Below, piece by piece: positions 10,239-17,447 of a stretch of DNA of 64,000 nt. The position numbers and the translations under genes were made by a program. The DNA is from DASUKM01 sp036278735 (GTDB lineage Bacteria; Acidobacteriota; Vicinamibacteria; Vicinamibacterales; 2-12-FULL-66-21). Location of the stretch: NCBI GenBank assembly GCA_036278735.1, contig DASUKM010000022.1, positions 139,283 to 203,282 on the forward strand, given 5' to 3'. Positions within the stretch are counted from its first letter, which is position 1, and each line of letters starts with the position of its first letter. Below the pieces are notes generated by a model. The model was given only the letters and a program-made list of their open reading frames with translations. It ran no database searches and was not told the DNA's origin.

Positions 10239-11546
10239 GTGTTTTCCATCCCCGTCCTGCTGCTGATCGCCGCGGCGTTCGCCTGCGGCTGGTCGATCGC
10301 GCGCGCACGCGGGACGGCGCGCGGCGCGGTCGACACGGCGGCGCTGCGCGAGGAGCAGGCGCGGCTGCAGGCGCAGCTCCTGGCCGCGCAGGCGAGCGTG
10401 CGGGAACAGGCGGCGCTCGTCGATCACGCCCGCGACACGCTCCGCGACGCGTTCAGCGCGCTCTCGGCCGACGCGCTGCGGCAGAACAACGAGTCGTTCC
10501 TCCAGATCGCGCGCACCTCGCTCGACCACACGCAGCAGACCGCCAGGACCGATCTGGATGCGCGCCGGACCGAGATCGCGGCACTCGTCGATCCGCTGAA
10601 GGACACGCTCGCCCGGCTGGGCGATCACCTCCAGACGGTGGACCGCGAGCGCGCCGAGTCGGCCCAGGCGCTCACGGTGCAACTGCACGCCGTCGCCGAG
10701 ACGCAGGAGCGGCTCCGCCGCGAAACCGAAACGCTCGTGCGCGCGCTGAAGAATCCGAACCAGCGTGGACGCTGGGGCGAAGTGCAGCTGCGCAACGTGC
10801 TCGAGCGCGCCGGCATGGTGGCGCATTGCGATTTCGTCGAGAAGGATTCGACCGAAGACGACGACGGCCGCCGCCTGACGCCCGACATGCGCGTCAACCT
10901 GCCCAACGGCGCCGTGATCATCATCGACGCGAAGGTCCCGATCGACGCCTATCTGCAGGCGAGCGAGGCGCCCGACGAGGCCGCGCGCGAACAGTACCTG
11001 CGCGACCACGCGCGGCAGGTGCGCGATCACATCAAGGCGCTCGGCGCCAAGAGCTACTGGTCGCGCTTCCGGCCGGCCCCCGAATTCGTCGTCATGTTCC
11101 TGCCGGCCGACCCGCTCTTCAGCGCCGCCTTCCACCAGGACCCGACGCTGTTCGACTTCGCCACCGACCAGCGCGTGATTCCGGCCACGCCGCTCACGCT
11201 CATCGCGCTGCTTCGCACGGTCGCGACCGCCTGGCAGCAGCAGCGGCTCACGGCCAACGCCGAGCAGATCCAGGCCATGGGCCGCGAGCTGTACGAACGC
11301 CTCGCGACGATGGCGGAGTACGTGGTGGACGTCGGGGATCACCTGCGGAAGGCGGGCACGGCGTTCGATCAGTTCGTGGGCTCGCTCGAAGGCCGGGTGC
11401 TGGCCTCCGCCCGCCGCTTCCGCGATCTGGGCGTCAGCGCCTCGAAGGACCTGCCGGAGCTCGACGCCCTCCGCCTCGAAGTCCGCGACCCGCGTGCCCC
11501 TGAACTTCGCCAGGCGCGCCAGGAATCGCTGATTGACGTCCCCTAA
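10239..11546 (+). CDS. rmuC: RmuC family protein
   Basis: 435 aa, GTG start chosen by the promoter just upstream and by the N-terminal membrane anchor (FSIPVLLLIAAAFACGWSIA). Residues ~30-165 are a long Gln/Glu/Arg-rich coiled coil, followed by the RmuC domain with NPNQRGRWGEVQLRNVLERAGM, IIIDAKVPIDAYLQA and FLPADPLFSAAF. RmuC proteins limit DNA inversion and are related to restriction-endonuclease folds (established knowledge). The TAA stop lies inside heptad repeat A2. Confidence 0.92.
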   Translation: MFSIPVLLLIAAAFACGWSIARARGTARGAVDTAALREEQARLQAQLLAAQASVREQAALVDHARDTLRDAFSALSADALRQNNESFLQIARTSLDHTQQTARTDLDARRTEIAALVDPLKDTLARLGDHLQTVDRERAESAQALTVQLHAVAETQERLRRETETLVRALKNPNQRGRWGEVQLRNVLERAGMVAHCDFVEKDSTEDDDGRRLTPDMRVNLPNGAVIIIDAKVPIDAYLQASEAPDEAAREQYLRDHARQVRDHIKALGAKSYWSRFRPAPEFVVMFLPADPLFSAAFHQDPTLFDFATDQRVIPATPLTLIALLRTVATAWQQQRLTANAEQIQAMGRELYERLATMAEYVVDVGDHLRKAGTAFDQFVGSLEGRVLASARRFRDLGVSASKDLPELDALRLEVRDPRAPELRQARQESLIDVP

Positions 11547-11571
11547 AGCCTAAAGCCCAAAGCCCAAAGCC
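11541..11571. repeat. Heptad tandem repeat A, copy 2
   Basis: Reverse-oriented copy of the GGCTTTG/GGCTTTA tandem at 2731-2761 (30 bp identical). It fills the whole gap between two convergent genes and overlaps the rmuC stop codon. Confidence 0.9.
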
Positions 11572-11577
11572 TGCCCC

Positions 11578-12297
11578 TCAGCGAATCGCTGCCGTCAGCG
11601 TGACCTGCGCGCGGATCTCGATCTGGCCGGCTTCGACCGGCACGGGGGCGGCGGCGCGGGCGGCGAAGCCGCCGGAGCTCATGGCCATCGGGCGCGGACC
11701 GGGCACGCGCGCCGCGCGCTGCTCCTCGATCCGCAGCACGCGATCGACGTGCAGCCCGGCGCCCGCCGCGGCGGCGTCGGCCCGGGCGCGGGCATCGGCG
11801 ACGGCCAGCCGCAGCGCCTCGCGCTCGGCGGCGTCGCGGTCCTTCAGATCGAAGCGGATGCCGGTCACGTTCGTCGCGCCGGCCTCGACGGCCACGCCGA
11901 GCACGTGCCCGAGCTTCGGCAGATCGTCCACCTTCACCTCGATCTCGTTGCGGGCGAGATAGTCGCGCAGGCGCTGCTTGCCATCGGTGAAGTCGTATTC
12001 CGGCTGGAGCTGATAGGCGGTCGTCCGGATCGCGTCGTCCGGGACGCCGGCGGACTTGACCTTCTGCGTGACGGCATTCATCGCGTCGGTGTTCGCGCGC
12101 TGCGCCTCCTGCGCGGTCGAGGCCCGGGACTCGGCGGCGATCGCGACCCATGCGCGATCCGGCGCGCGCTGGACGAGCCCTTCGCCCGTCGTCACGACGC
12201 TCGGAACGCGGCCCTCGGGCGAGGACGGCGTCTGCGCGAACGCGGGGATGGCGGCGAGCACGACGGCGAACGAGACGAGCGGCAGATATCCGGACAC
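11578..12297 (-). CDS. SIMPL-domain (DUF541) secreted protein
   Basis: 239 aa with a signal peptide (LVSFAVVLAAIPAFAQ, cleavage near residue 21). The SIMPL fold follows: VVTTGEGLVQRAPDRAWVAIAAESRA, AYQLQPEYDFTDGKQRLRDYLARNEIEVKV and the C-terminal EAGQIEIRAQVTLTAAI. Such proteins are periplasmic, act in stress protection or signalling, and form oligomers; exact function is unclear. GTG start at 12297 is preceded by GGAAAGGA; the long open frame upstream belongs to another frame of the next gene. Confidence 0.85.
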   Translation of the reverse strand: MSGYLPLVSFAVVLAAIPAFAQTPSSPEGRVPSVVTTGEGLVQRAPDRAWVAIAAESRASTAQEAQRANTDAMNAVTQKVKSAGVPDDAIRTTAYQLQPEYDFTDGKQRLRDYLARNEIEVKVDDLPKLGHVLGVAVEAGATNVTGIRFDLKDRDAAEREALRLAVADARARADAAAAGAGLHVDRVLRIEEQRAARVPGPRPMAMSSGGFAARAAAPVPVEAGQIEIRAQVTLTAAIR

Positions 12298-12394
12298 GGC
12301 GATCCTTTCCCGGCGCGCAGATGACGCCGGCCCCACCTGTACTCTCTCATGGTTACGACGGCGCCGCAGGCTCATCGGCCGGGCAGCCGGGCCG

Positions 12395-13195
12395 TTATTC
12401 GCGCGCACACGCGACGCGCAGCCCGATCCCGTACGAGTAGGTATCGACCGGCACCTTGTGCCGGTGACTGCAGGTGAGCATACGGACGTCGGCCACGAGC
12501 CAGCTGCCGCCGCGCACGATCCGCAGCGAGCCTTTGGCCGGCCCCTGTGGATTCCTCGACGGCGCGACGTCGTAGTACGCCGCGCCGTACCAGTCCTGCA
12601 CCCACTCCCACACGTTGCCCACCACATCGTAGAGGCCGTAGTCGTTTGGCGGGAACGTCCGGCACGGGGTCGTGCCGCGCGTCGGCTTGACGGCCGGGTC
12701 GTCGAGATAGTTGGCGGCCGCCGGTTCGAGGCGATCGCCCCACGGGTAGCGGCGGCCGTCGATGCCGCCACGCGCCCCCTTTTCCCATTCCGCTTCGGTC
12801 GGCAGCCGGAAGGGCCTGCCCGTCACCCCCGCCAGCCACGCGCAGTACGCCGCCGCGTCGTCGTAGCGAACGAGCGTGACCGGGTGCTCCGCGCGATCGG
12901 CCGGCGGCTCCCCTTGCTTCCACGCGTACGCCTGCGCCAGGGTTCGAAACTGCTGCTCCCGCTCGCTTCCTCCCGTGCGCGCGACGAGCGGCAGATCGGA
13001 CAGCTCGGGAGCACGCCGACCCGTCTCCCGCACGAACCGCGCGTACTCCCGGTTGGTCACCGGCTGGACGCCGATGAAGAAGTCGTCCACGTGGACCCGG
13101 TGGGCTGGCCGTTCGTCCGGATCCGCCTCGTCCGAGCCCATGACGAATTCCCCGCCCGCAATCAGCACGAGCTCCGGAATCAGGTCCGTGGGCAT
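12395..13195 (-). CDS. Formylglycine-generating-enzyme fold (SUMF1/FGE-sulfatase) protein
   Basis: 266 aa. FGE-fold landmarks in order: GGEFVMGSDEADPDERPAHRV, PVTNREYARFV, HPVTLVRYDDAAAYCAWL, RLPTEAEWEKGARGG, YPWGD, NDYGLYDVVGNVWEWVQDWY and RGGSW. In copper-dependent FGE two cysteines bracket the region after GGSW; here the first is Val (GGSWLVADV) and only TCSHRHK is present, so true formylglycine synthesis is doubtful and an EgtB-like or regulatory role is possible. No sulfatase is nearby. No signal peptide is seen. Confidence 0.85.
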   Translation of the reverse strand: MPTDLIPELVLIAGGEFVMGSDEADPDERPAHRVHVDDFFIGVQPVTNREYARFVRETGRRAPELSDLPLVARTGGSEREQQFRTLAQAYAWKQGEPPADRAEHPVTLVRYDDAAAYCAWLAGVTGRPFRLPTEAEWEKGARGGIDGRRYPWGDRLEPAAANYLDDPAVKPTRGTTPCRTFPPNDYGLYDVVGNVWEWVQDWYGAAYYDVAPSRNPQGPAKGSLRIVRGGSWLVADVRMLTCSHRHKVPVDTYSYGIGLRVACARE

Positions 13196-13242
13196 GCGCC
13201 AAGAGGATAGCGCATCGGCTTTTCGACTACACTGGCCGACGC

Positions 13243-14382
13243 ATGAAATTCGACACATTCGCGATGGAACGATTGCAGTCGACCTGGGAGAACCGGGTGC
13301 GCTGGAATCTCTCCGAGAGCGGCGTGCACCCGCTCCGGCTCGACGAGCTGGTCTCGACGCCGGCCTTGCGAGACCGGCTCCTGACGCAGGGGCTCGGGTA
13401 TCCGCAGACGAACGGGACACCCGAACTGCGGCAGGCGGTCGCGAATCTGTATCCGGACACCACGCCGGACCACGTCCAGATCACGAATGGCGGGTCCGAA
13501 GCCAATTGCGTCACGCTGCTGCACCTGATCCAGCCGGGCGACGACGTCGTGATGATGACCCCGAATTACATGCAGGTCTGGGGTCTGGCGCGATCGATTG
13601 GCGCGAACGTGACGCCGTGGCCGCTGCGCGTGACAGGCGAAGGGGCGGTGGCGCGCTGGCGGCCGGACGTGGACGAGCTGCGCCGCCTGGTCACGCCGCG
13701 CACCCGCGCGATCCTGATCTGCAATCCGAACAATCCGACGGGCGCGCGCCTCGATGCCGGGACGCTCGACGCGATCTGCGCCGTCGCGGCGCGCAGCGGC
13801 GCGTGGATCGTCAGCGACGAGATCTATCGCGGCGCCGAACTCGACGGCGAGGAGACGGCGACGGTGCGGGGCCGTTACGAGCGCACGATCGTCACCGCCG
13901 GCCTCTCGAAGGCGTATGGGCTTGCAGGGCTTCGGATCGGATGGGTCGTCGCGCCACCCGACGTCGTCGAGGCGCTCTGGGGCATCCACGACTACACGAC
14001 GATTGCGCCCGGCGCGCTGAACGACTGCCTGGCGCAAATCGCGCTGTCGGCCGAGCGGCGGCCGCGACTGATCGAGCGGACGCGCGCGATCATCAGGACG
14101 AACTATCCGATCATCCGCGACTGGGTCGGGCGGCACCATGGGCTCGGTCACGTCCCGCCCGAAGCGGGAGCCATCGTGTTCGTCCACTACGACTATCCGA
14201 TCGACTCCAGCGACCTCATCGCGCGGCTGCGCGACGAGGCGGGCGTGCTGATCGTGCCGGGGGCTCACTTCCACATGGACGGGTTCCTGCGGATCGGGTT
14301 CGGATCCGACGCCGCCGGCCTGACGGGCGCGCTCGACCGCGCCGGGGCGCTGCTCGACTCGCTGCTGGCCGATGCGCGCTGA
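13243..14382 (+). CDS. PLP-dependent aminotransferase, class I/II
   Basis: 379 aa. Fold-type I features: NGGSEANCVTLLHLI, CNPNNPTG, IVSDEIYRGAE and the PLP lysine in AGLSKAYGLAGLRIGW, plus C-terminal Arg in FLRIGFGS that binds the substrate carboxylate. Substrate is not recognisable; the gene overlaps the following homoserine dehydrogenase by 11 bp, which suggests amino-acid metabolism, perhaps in the aspartate family. A TACACT box ends 9 bases before the ATG, so the leader is very short. Confidence 0.9.
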   Translation: MKFDTFAMERLQSTWENRVRWNLSESGVHPLRLDELVSTPALRDRLLTQGLGYPQTNGTPELRQAVANLYPDTTPDHVQITNGGSEANCVTLLHLIQPGDDVVMMTPNYMQVWGLARSIGANVTPWPLRVTGEGAVARWRPDVDELRRLVTPRTRAILICNPNNPTGARLDAGTLDAICAVAARSGAWIVSDEIYRGAELDGEETATVRGRYERTIVTAGLSKAYGLAGLRIGWVVAPPDVVEALWGIHDYTTIAPGALNDCLAQIALSAERRPRLIERTRAIIRTNYPIIRDWVGRHHGLGHVPPEAGAIVFVHYDYPIDSSDLIARLRDEAGVLIVPGAHFHMDGFLRIGFGSDAAGLTGALDRAGALLDSLLADAR

Positions 14383-15457
14383 CCTGGCGCTCATCGGCTT
14401 CGGACACGTGGGCCGCCGCTTCGCGCAGCTTCTCGAGGACCGCCGCGACTGGCTCGCGCTCGACTACGACCTGCAGTGCCGGATCGCGGGGATCGCGACG
14501 CGGCGGCACGGCGCGGCCTTCCGCGAGCGCGGCCTCGACGCGGCGCAGGCCGTCTCGCTCGCCGAAGCCGGCGAGTCCCTGGCCGGCCTCGACGACGGCG
14601 CCAGCGGGCCGGGCGCCGACAGCTTCGACGTGATTCGACGGCTCGCCGACAGCGACGCCGACCTGCGCGTCGTCGTCGAGACGACGACGCTGGAGATCAC
14701 CGCGGGACAGCCGGCGATCGATCACGTGCGCGCCGGGCTGCAGTCGGGCTGCCATGTCGTGACGGCGAACAAGGGGCCGGCGGCGTTTGCCTACGAGGAA
14801 TTGAGCGCGCTCGCGGCGGACCGCGGGATGTGGTTCCTGTTCGAAGGCGCCGTCATGGACGGCGTGCCCGTGTTCAATCTGGTGCGCGACACGCTGCCGG
14901 CGGTCGACATCCTCGGGTTTCGGGGCGTCATCAACAGCACGACGAACGAGATCCTGACGGCGCTCGAGGAGGGGGAGCGCTTCGACGAAGCGCTCGAGCG
15001 GATGCAGGCGAGCGGCATTGCGGAAGCGGACCCGTCGCTGGACGTCGATGGCTGGGACGCCGCGGCGAAGACGGCCGCGCTCGCCAACGTGCTGCTGCGC
15101 GCGCGCACGACGCCGCAGGCGATCGAGCGCGAAGGGATCGGGCCGGGGCTGGCGCGCGCGGCGCTCGCGGCGCGCACGCGCGGCTGCCGTGTCCGTCTCG
15201 TCGCCTCGGCCACGCGCACCGGCGGCGGCGTCGTCGCGTCGGTGCGGCCCGTCGAGCTGCCGGAATCGGATCTGCTCGCCGGGCTGCGCGGAACGGCCAA
15301 CGCGCTCGTGCTCCAGACGGACCTGCTGGGGGACGTCGCGATCTGTCAATTGACGGGAGGGCTCATGCAGACGGCGTACGCGCTGCTGAGCGATCTCGTC
15401 ACGATCCGCCGGCGGCTGCGAGTGCCGCCTCCAGCGCCGCGCGATCGTATCCCCTGA
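14372..15457 (+). CDS. Homoserine dehydrogenase
   Basis: 361 aa. Rossmann motif ALIGFGHVGRRFAQLL at the start, catalytic/lid region GCHVVTANKGPAAFAY, and the homoserine-dehydrogenase block GAVMDGVPVFNLVRDTLPAVDI, FRGVINSTTNEIL, EADPSLDVDGWDAAAKTAALANVL. No ACT domain follows, so no threonine feedback regulation is expected. Reaction: NAD(P)H-dependent reduction of aspartate semialdehyde to homoserine. Its 3' end overlaps the convergent glutaredoxin-like gene by 59 bp; the last ~20 residues are Arg/Pro rich and probably unconserved. Confidence 0.88.
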   Translation: MRADLALIGFGHVGRRFAQLLEDRRDWLALDYDLQCRIAGIATRRHGAAFRERGLDAAQAVSLAEAGESLAGLDDGASGPGADSFDVIRRLADSDADLRVVVETTTLEITAGQPAIDHVRAGLQSGCHVVTANKGPAAFAYEELSALAADRGMWFLFEGAVMDGVPVFNLVRDTLPAVDILGFRGVINSTTNEILTALEEGERFDEALERMQASGIAEADPSLDVDGWDAAAKTAALANVLLRARTTPQAIEREGIGPGLARAALAARTRGCRVRLVASATRTGGGVVASVRPVELPESDLLAGLRGTANALVLQTDLLGDVAICQLTGGLMQTAYALLSDLVTIRRRLRVPPPAPRDRIP

Positions 15458-15638
15458 CCGCCTGGCCGTCGATCACCGTCACGGGCACGGTGCGATAGCC
15501 GAGCGCCAGCAGCGCGTGATAGGCGTCGAGGTCCTCCTCGACGTTGCGGATCGTGAACCCGTGCCCGGCGCGTGAAAGAAACTCTTTCACCAGATCGCAC
15601 GACCGTCAGTGGGAGCCCGAGTAGACCGTAATCGTCAT
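15399..15638 (-). CDS. Glutaredoxin-like selenoprotein candidate (UGA at codon 11, U-x-x-C)
   Basis: Read through an in-frame TGA at 15608-15606, the gene gives 79 aa: it begins MTITVYSGSH, then UGA, then RSCDLVKEFL. A glutaredoxin has Cys-x-x-Cys at exactly this place (after strand 1, VYSGS); here the first Cys is replaced by UGA and the second is Cys14, giving U-x-x-C. The rest is an intact glutaredoxin fold, including the cis-Pro segment RTVPVTVIDG and GYDRAALEAAL, so the gene is under selection past the UGA. A hairpin fitting a bacterial SECIS follows. Without read-through only a fragment from GTG 15590 would be made, lacking the active site. The ATG at 15638 has GAGGG 6 bases upstream. 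Selenocysteine machinery is not in the window. Confidence 0.83.
15572..15590 (-). promoter_or_regulatory. SECIS-like hairpin after the UGA codon
   Basis: Perfect 7-bp stem GTGAAAG / CTTTCAC with 5-base loop AGTTT. The apical loop begins 22 bases after the UGA and has G as its second base. Published rules for bacterial SECIS ask for a loop 16-37 bases from UGA with a G in the first two loop positions, both met here. It lies within the coding sequence, as bacterial SECIS elements do. Confidence 0.75.
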
Positions 15639-16824
15639 GCCTGCCCTCGATCATATCTTCGTCCTCGACTTCACGCGAGTGCTCTCGGGGCCCTATTGCA
15701 CGATGCTCCTGGCCGACCTGGGCGCGCGCGTCGTCAAGATCGAGGCGCCTGGCCGCGGCGACGACACGCGCGCGTGGGGGCCGCCGTTCACCGCCGGCGA
15801 GAGCGCGTACTTCCTCAGCATCAACCGGAACAAGGAGAGCCTCACGCTCGACCTGAAGCACCCGGACGCCCGGCCGATCCTCGACGCGTTGATCGCGCGC
15901 GCGGACGTGATCGTCGAGAACTTCCGGCCCGGGACGATGGCGCGGCTCGGGCTCGATTACGAGACGATCGCGGCCAGGCATCCGCGCGTCGTGTACTGTT
16001 CGATTTCCGGATTCGGGCAGACCGGCCCGCGCCGCGGCGAGGCCGGGTACGACGCGATCATGCAGGGCGAAGGCGGCCTGATGAGCATCACGGGCGACCC
16101 GGAGGGCCCGGCGTTCAGGCTGGGGGTCGCCATCGCCGACATCACGACGGGCATGTTCGCGGCGCAGGGCATCCTGGCCGCGCTCCTCGCGCGCGAGCGC
16201 GACGGACGCGGACAGCGCGTGGATATCGCGATGCTCGACAGCGTGGCCGCGCTGCTCACGTATCAGGCCGGCATCTACTTCGCGTCGGGCGAAACGCCGC
16301 GGCGCATGGGCAACCGCCACCCGACCATCGTGCCGTACGAAACGTTCGCGGCGGCCGACGGCGATTTCGTGCTCGCCGTGGGCAACGACGATCAGTTCCG
16401 GCGGTTCTGCGCCGCGCTCGGTCTCGACGAGATCGCCGCCGACGCGCGCTTCGCCACGAATCCGGATCGCGTCCGCCACTACGCCGAGCTGAAGCCGAGG
16501 CTCGACGCTGTCTTCCAGCCTCGGCGCCGCGTCGACATCATGGACGCGCTCGCGGCGGCGGGGGTGCCGTGCGGCGCGGTCAGGACCGTGGCGGACACGC
16601 TCGCCGATCCGCAGCTCGCCGCGCGCGACATGATCGCGACGCTGCCGCATCCAACGGCCGGCGACGTGCGGCTGCTCGGCAGCCCCGTGAAGCTGTCGCG
16701 CACGCCGCCGGCCGTGCGCTCGGCGCCGCCGACGCTCGGGCAGCATACCAAGGACATCCTGTCGCGCGACGTCGGGCTGAGCGAGGAGGCGATTGCGACG
16801 CTGCGATCGGCGGGTGTGATTTGA
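15637..16824 (+). CDS. Class III CoA-transferase (CaiB/BaiF family)
   Basis: 395 aa. N-terminal MPALDHIFVLDFTRVLSGPYCTMLLADLGARVVKIE, then DLKHPDARPIL, VIVENFRPGTMARLGLDY, and YCSISGFGQTGP, all family signatures; the catalytic Asp is in GVAIADITTGMFAAQG. Transfers CoA between carboxylic acids; the substrate is not recognisable. Its ATG overlaps the ATG of the divergent glutaredoxin-like gene within CATG (15636-15639), so each gene's upstream signals must lie inside the other's coding sequence. Confidence 0.92.
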   Translation: MPALDHIFVLDFTRVLSGPYCTMLLADLGARVVKIEAPGRGDDTRAWGPPFTAGESAYFLSINRNKESLTLDLKHPDARPILDALIARADVIVENFRPGTMARLGLDYETIAARHPRVVYCSISGFGQTGPRRGEAGYDAIMQGEGGLMSITGDPEGPAFRLGVAIADITTGMFAAQGILAALLARERDGRGQRVDIAMLDSVAALLTYQAGIYFASGETPRRMGNRHPTIVPYETFAAADGDFVLAVGNDDQFRRFCAALGLDEIAADARFATNPDRVRHYAELKPRLDAVFQPRRRVDIMDALAAAGVPCGAVRTVADTLADPQLAARDMIATLPHPTAGDVRLLGSPVKLSRTPPAVRSAPPTLGQHTKDILSRDVGLSEEAIATLRSAGVI

Positions 16825-16861
16825 CGGGCGGGTCGCGTCGTTGCGGGGTCGCGGAGTGGTT

Positions 16862-17012
16862 CAGGTTCGGGGTTCCGGGTGCCAGGTCGGGTTCCGCGTG
16901 CCGAGTTCTCGTCGAGTTCCGGGCCTGATTCGAAGGCTGCACGCTGAGGCGAACGCCGAACCAGCTCGGAACCCCGAACCCGAACCAGCCCGGAACCCGG
17001 AACCCCGAACGA
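16862..17012. repeat. Long palindromic repeat C, copy 1 (GGTTCCGGGT / ACCCGGAACC type)
   Basis: The left half is built from GGTTC/GGGTTCC units and the right half from GAACC/GGAACCCC units, so the ~150 bp can fold into one long imperfect hairpin. It fills the convergent gap between the CoA-transferase and the 142-aa gene. A second copy is at 53651-53793. Confidence 0.8.
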
Positions 17013-17018
17013 CCCGAT

Positions 17019-17447
17019 TCAACGCTCGATCAGCGGCAGCGCGTCGGCGAGCACGCCGTCGACGACGTCGTCCTCCGTCAGCTCCGCGATCGGCTTGCCT
17101 GGTTGGAGGTCGCGCTCGCTCGTGAGCATGCGGCGGCCGCGGCCGCGACTGGCCCGCACGACGACCGCCGGCTCGTCGCGTTGCGAGTCGAGCACGAGTT
17201 CCACGTAGTCGTCGCCGGAGCGCTCCGACAACAGCCGCACGCGGTCTTCGGGCGTCTGGACCGTGAACCGGTGCCCCTCGGCGTTGAGCGCGATCGCGAG
17301 CTGATGGACGATCGGGACGGCGACGCGTTCGAGGAATTGCCCGTACTCCCGGGCGGCATCGTCGCCGCGGGTGCGGCGCTCGGCGGCCTGGCGGCGCGCC
17401 TGTTCGACGGTGGCGCGCACGCGCCGCCGCACTTCCGAGATTTCCAT
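17019..17447 (-). CDS. Conserved-looking protein downstream of pilT-like gene
   Basis: 142 aa, no family recognised. The N-terminal 45 residues are a highly charged predicted helix/coiled coil (EVRRRVRATVEQARRQAAERR), followed by an alpha/beta part with alternating strands (YVELVLDSQRDEPAVVVRAS) and an acidic C-terminus (ELTEDDVVDGVLADALPLIER). No signal peptide or membrane helix. Its ATG shares a base with the stop of the PilT-like ATPase, so it is translationally coupled to it and may be a partner. Confidence 0.7.
   Translation of the reverse strand: MEISEVRRRVRATVEQARRQAAERRTRGDDAAREYGQFLERVAVPIVHQLAIALNAEGHRFTVQTPEDRVRLLSERSGDDYVELVLDSQRDEPAVVVRASRGRGRRMLTSERDLQPGKPIAELTEDDVVDGVLADALPLIER

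Noticed and set aside
15399..15590. Treating the glutaredoxin-like gene as a 63-aa ORF starting at GTG 15590 or as a pseudogene
   Set aside because: The truncated form lacks strand 1 and the active site, whereas reading through the UGA gives a complete fold with the second redox Cys in place and an adjacent SECIS-like hairpin.
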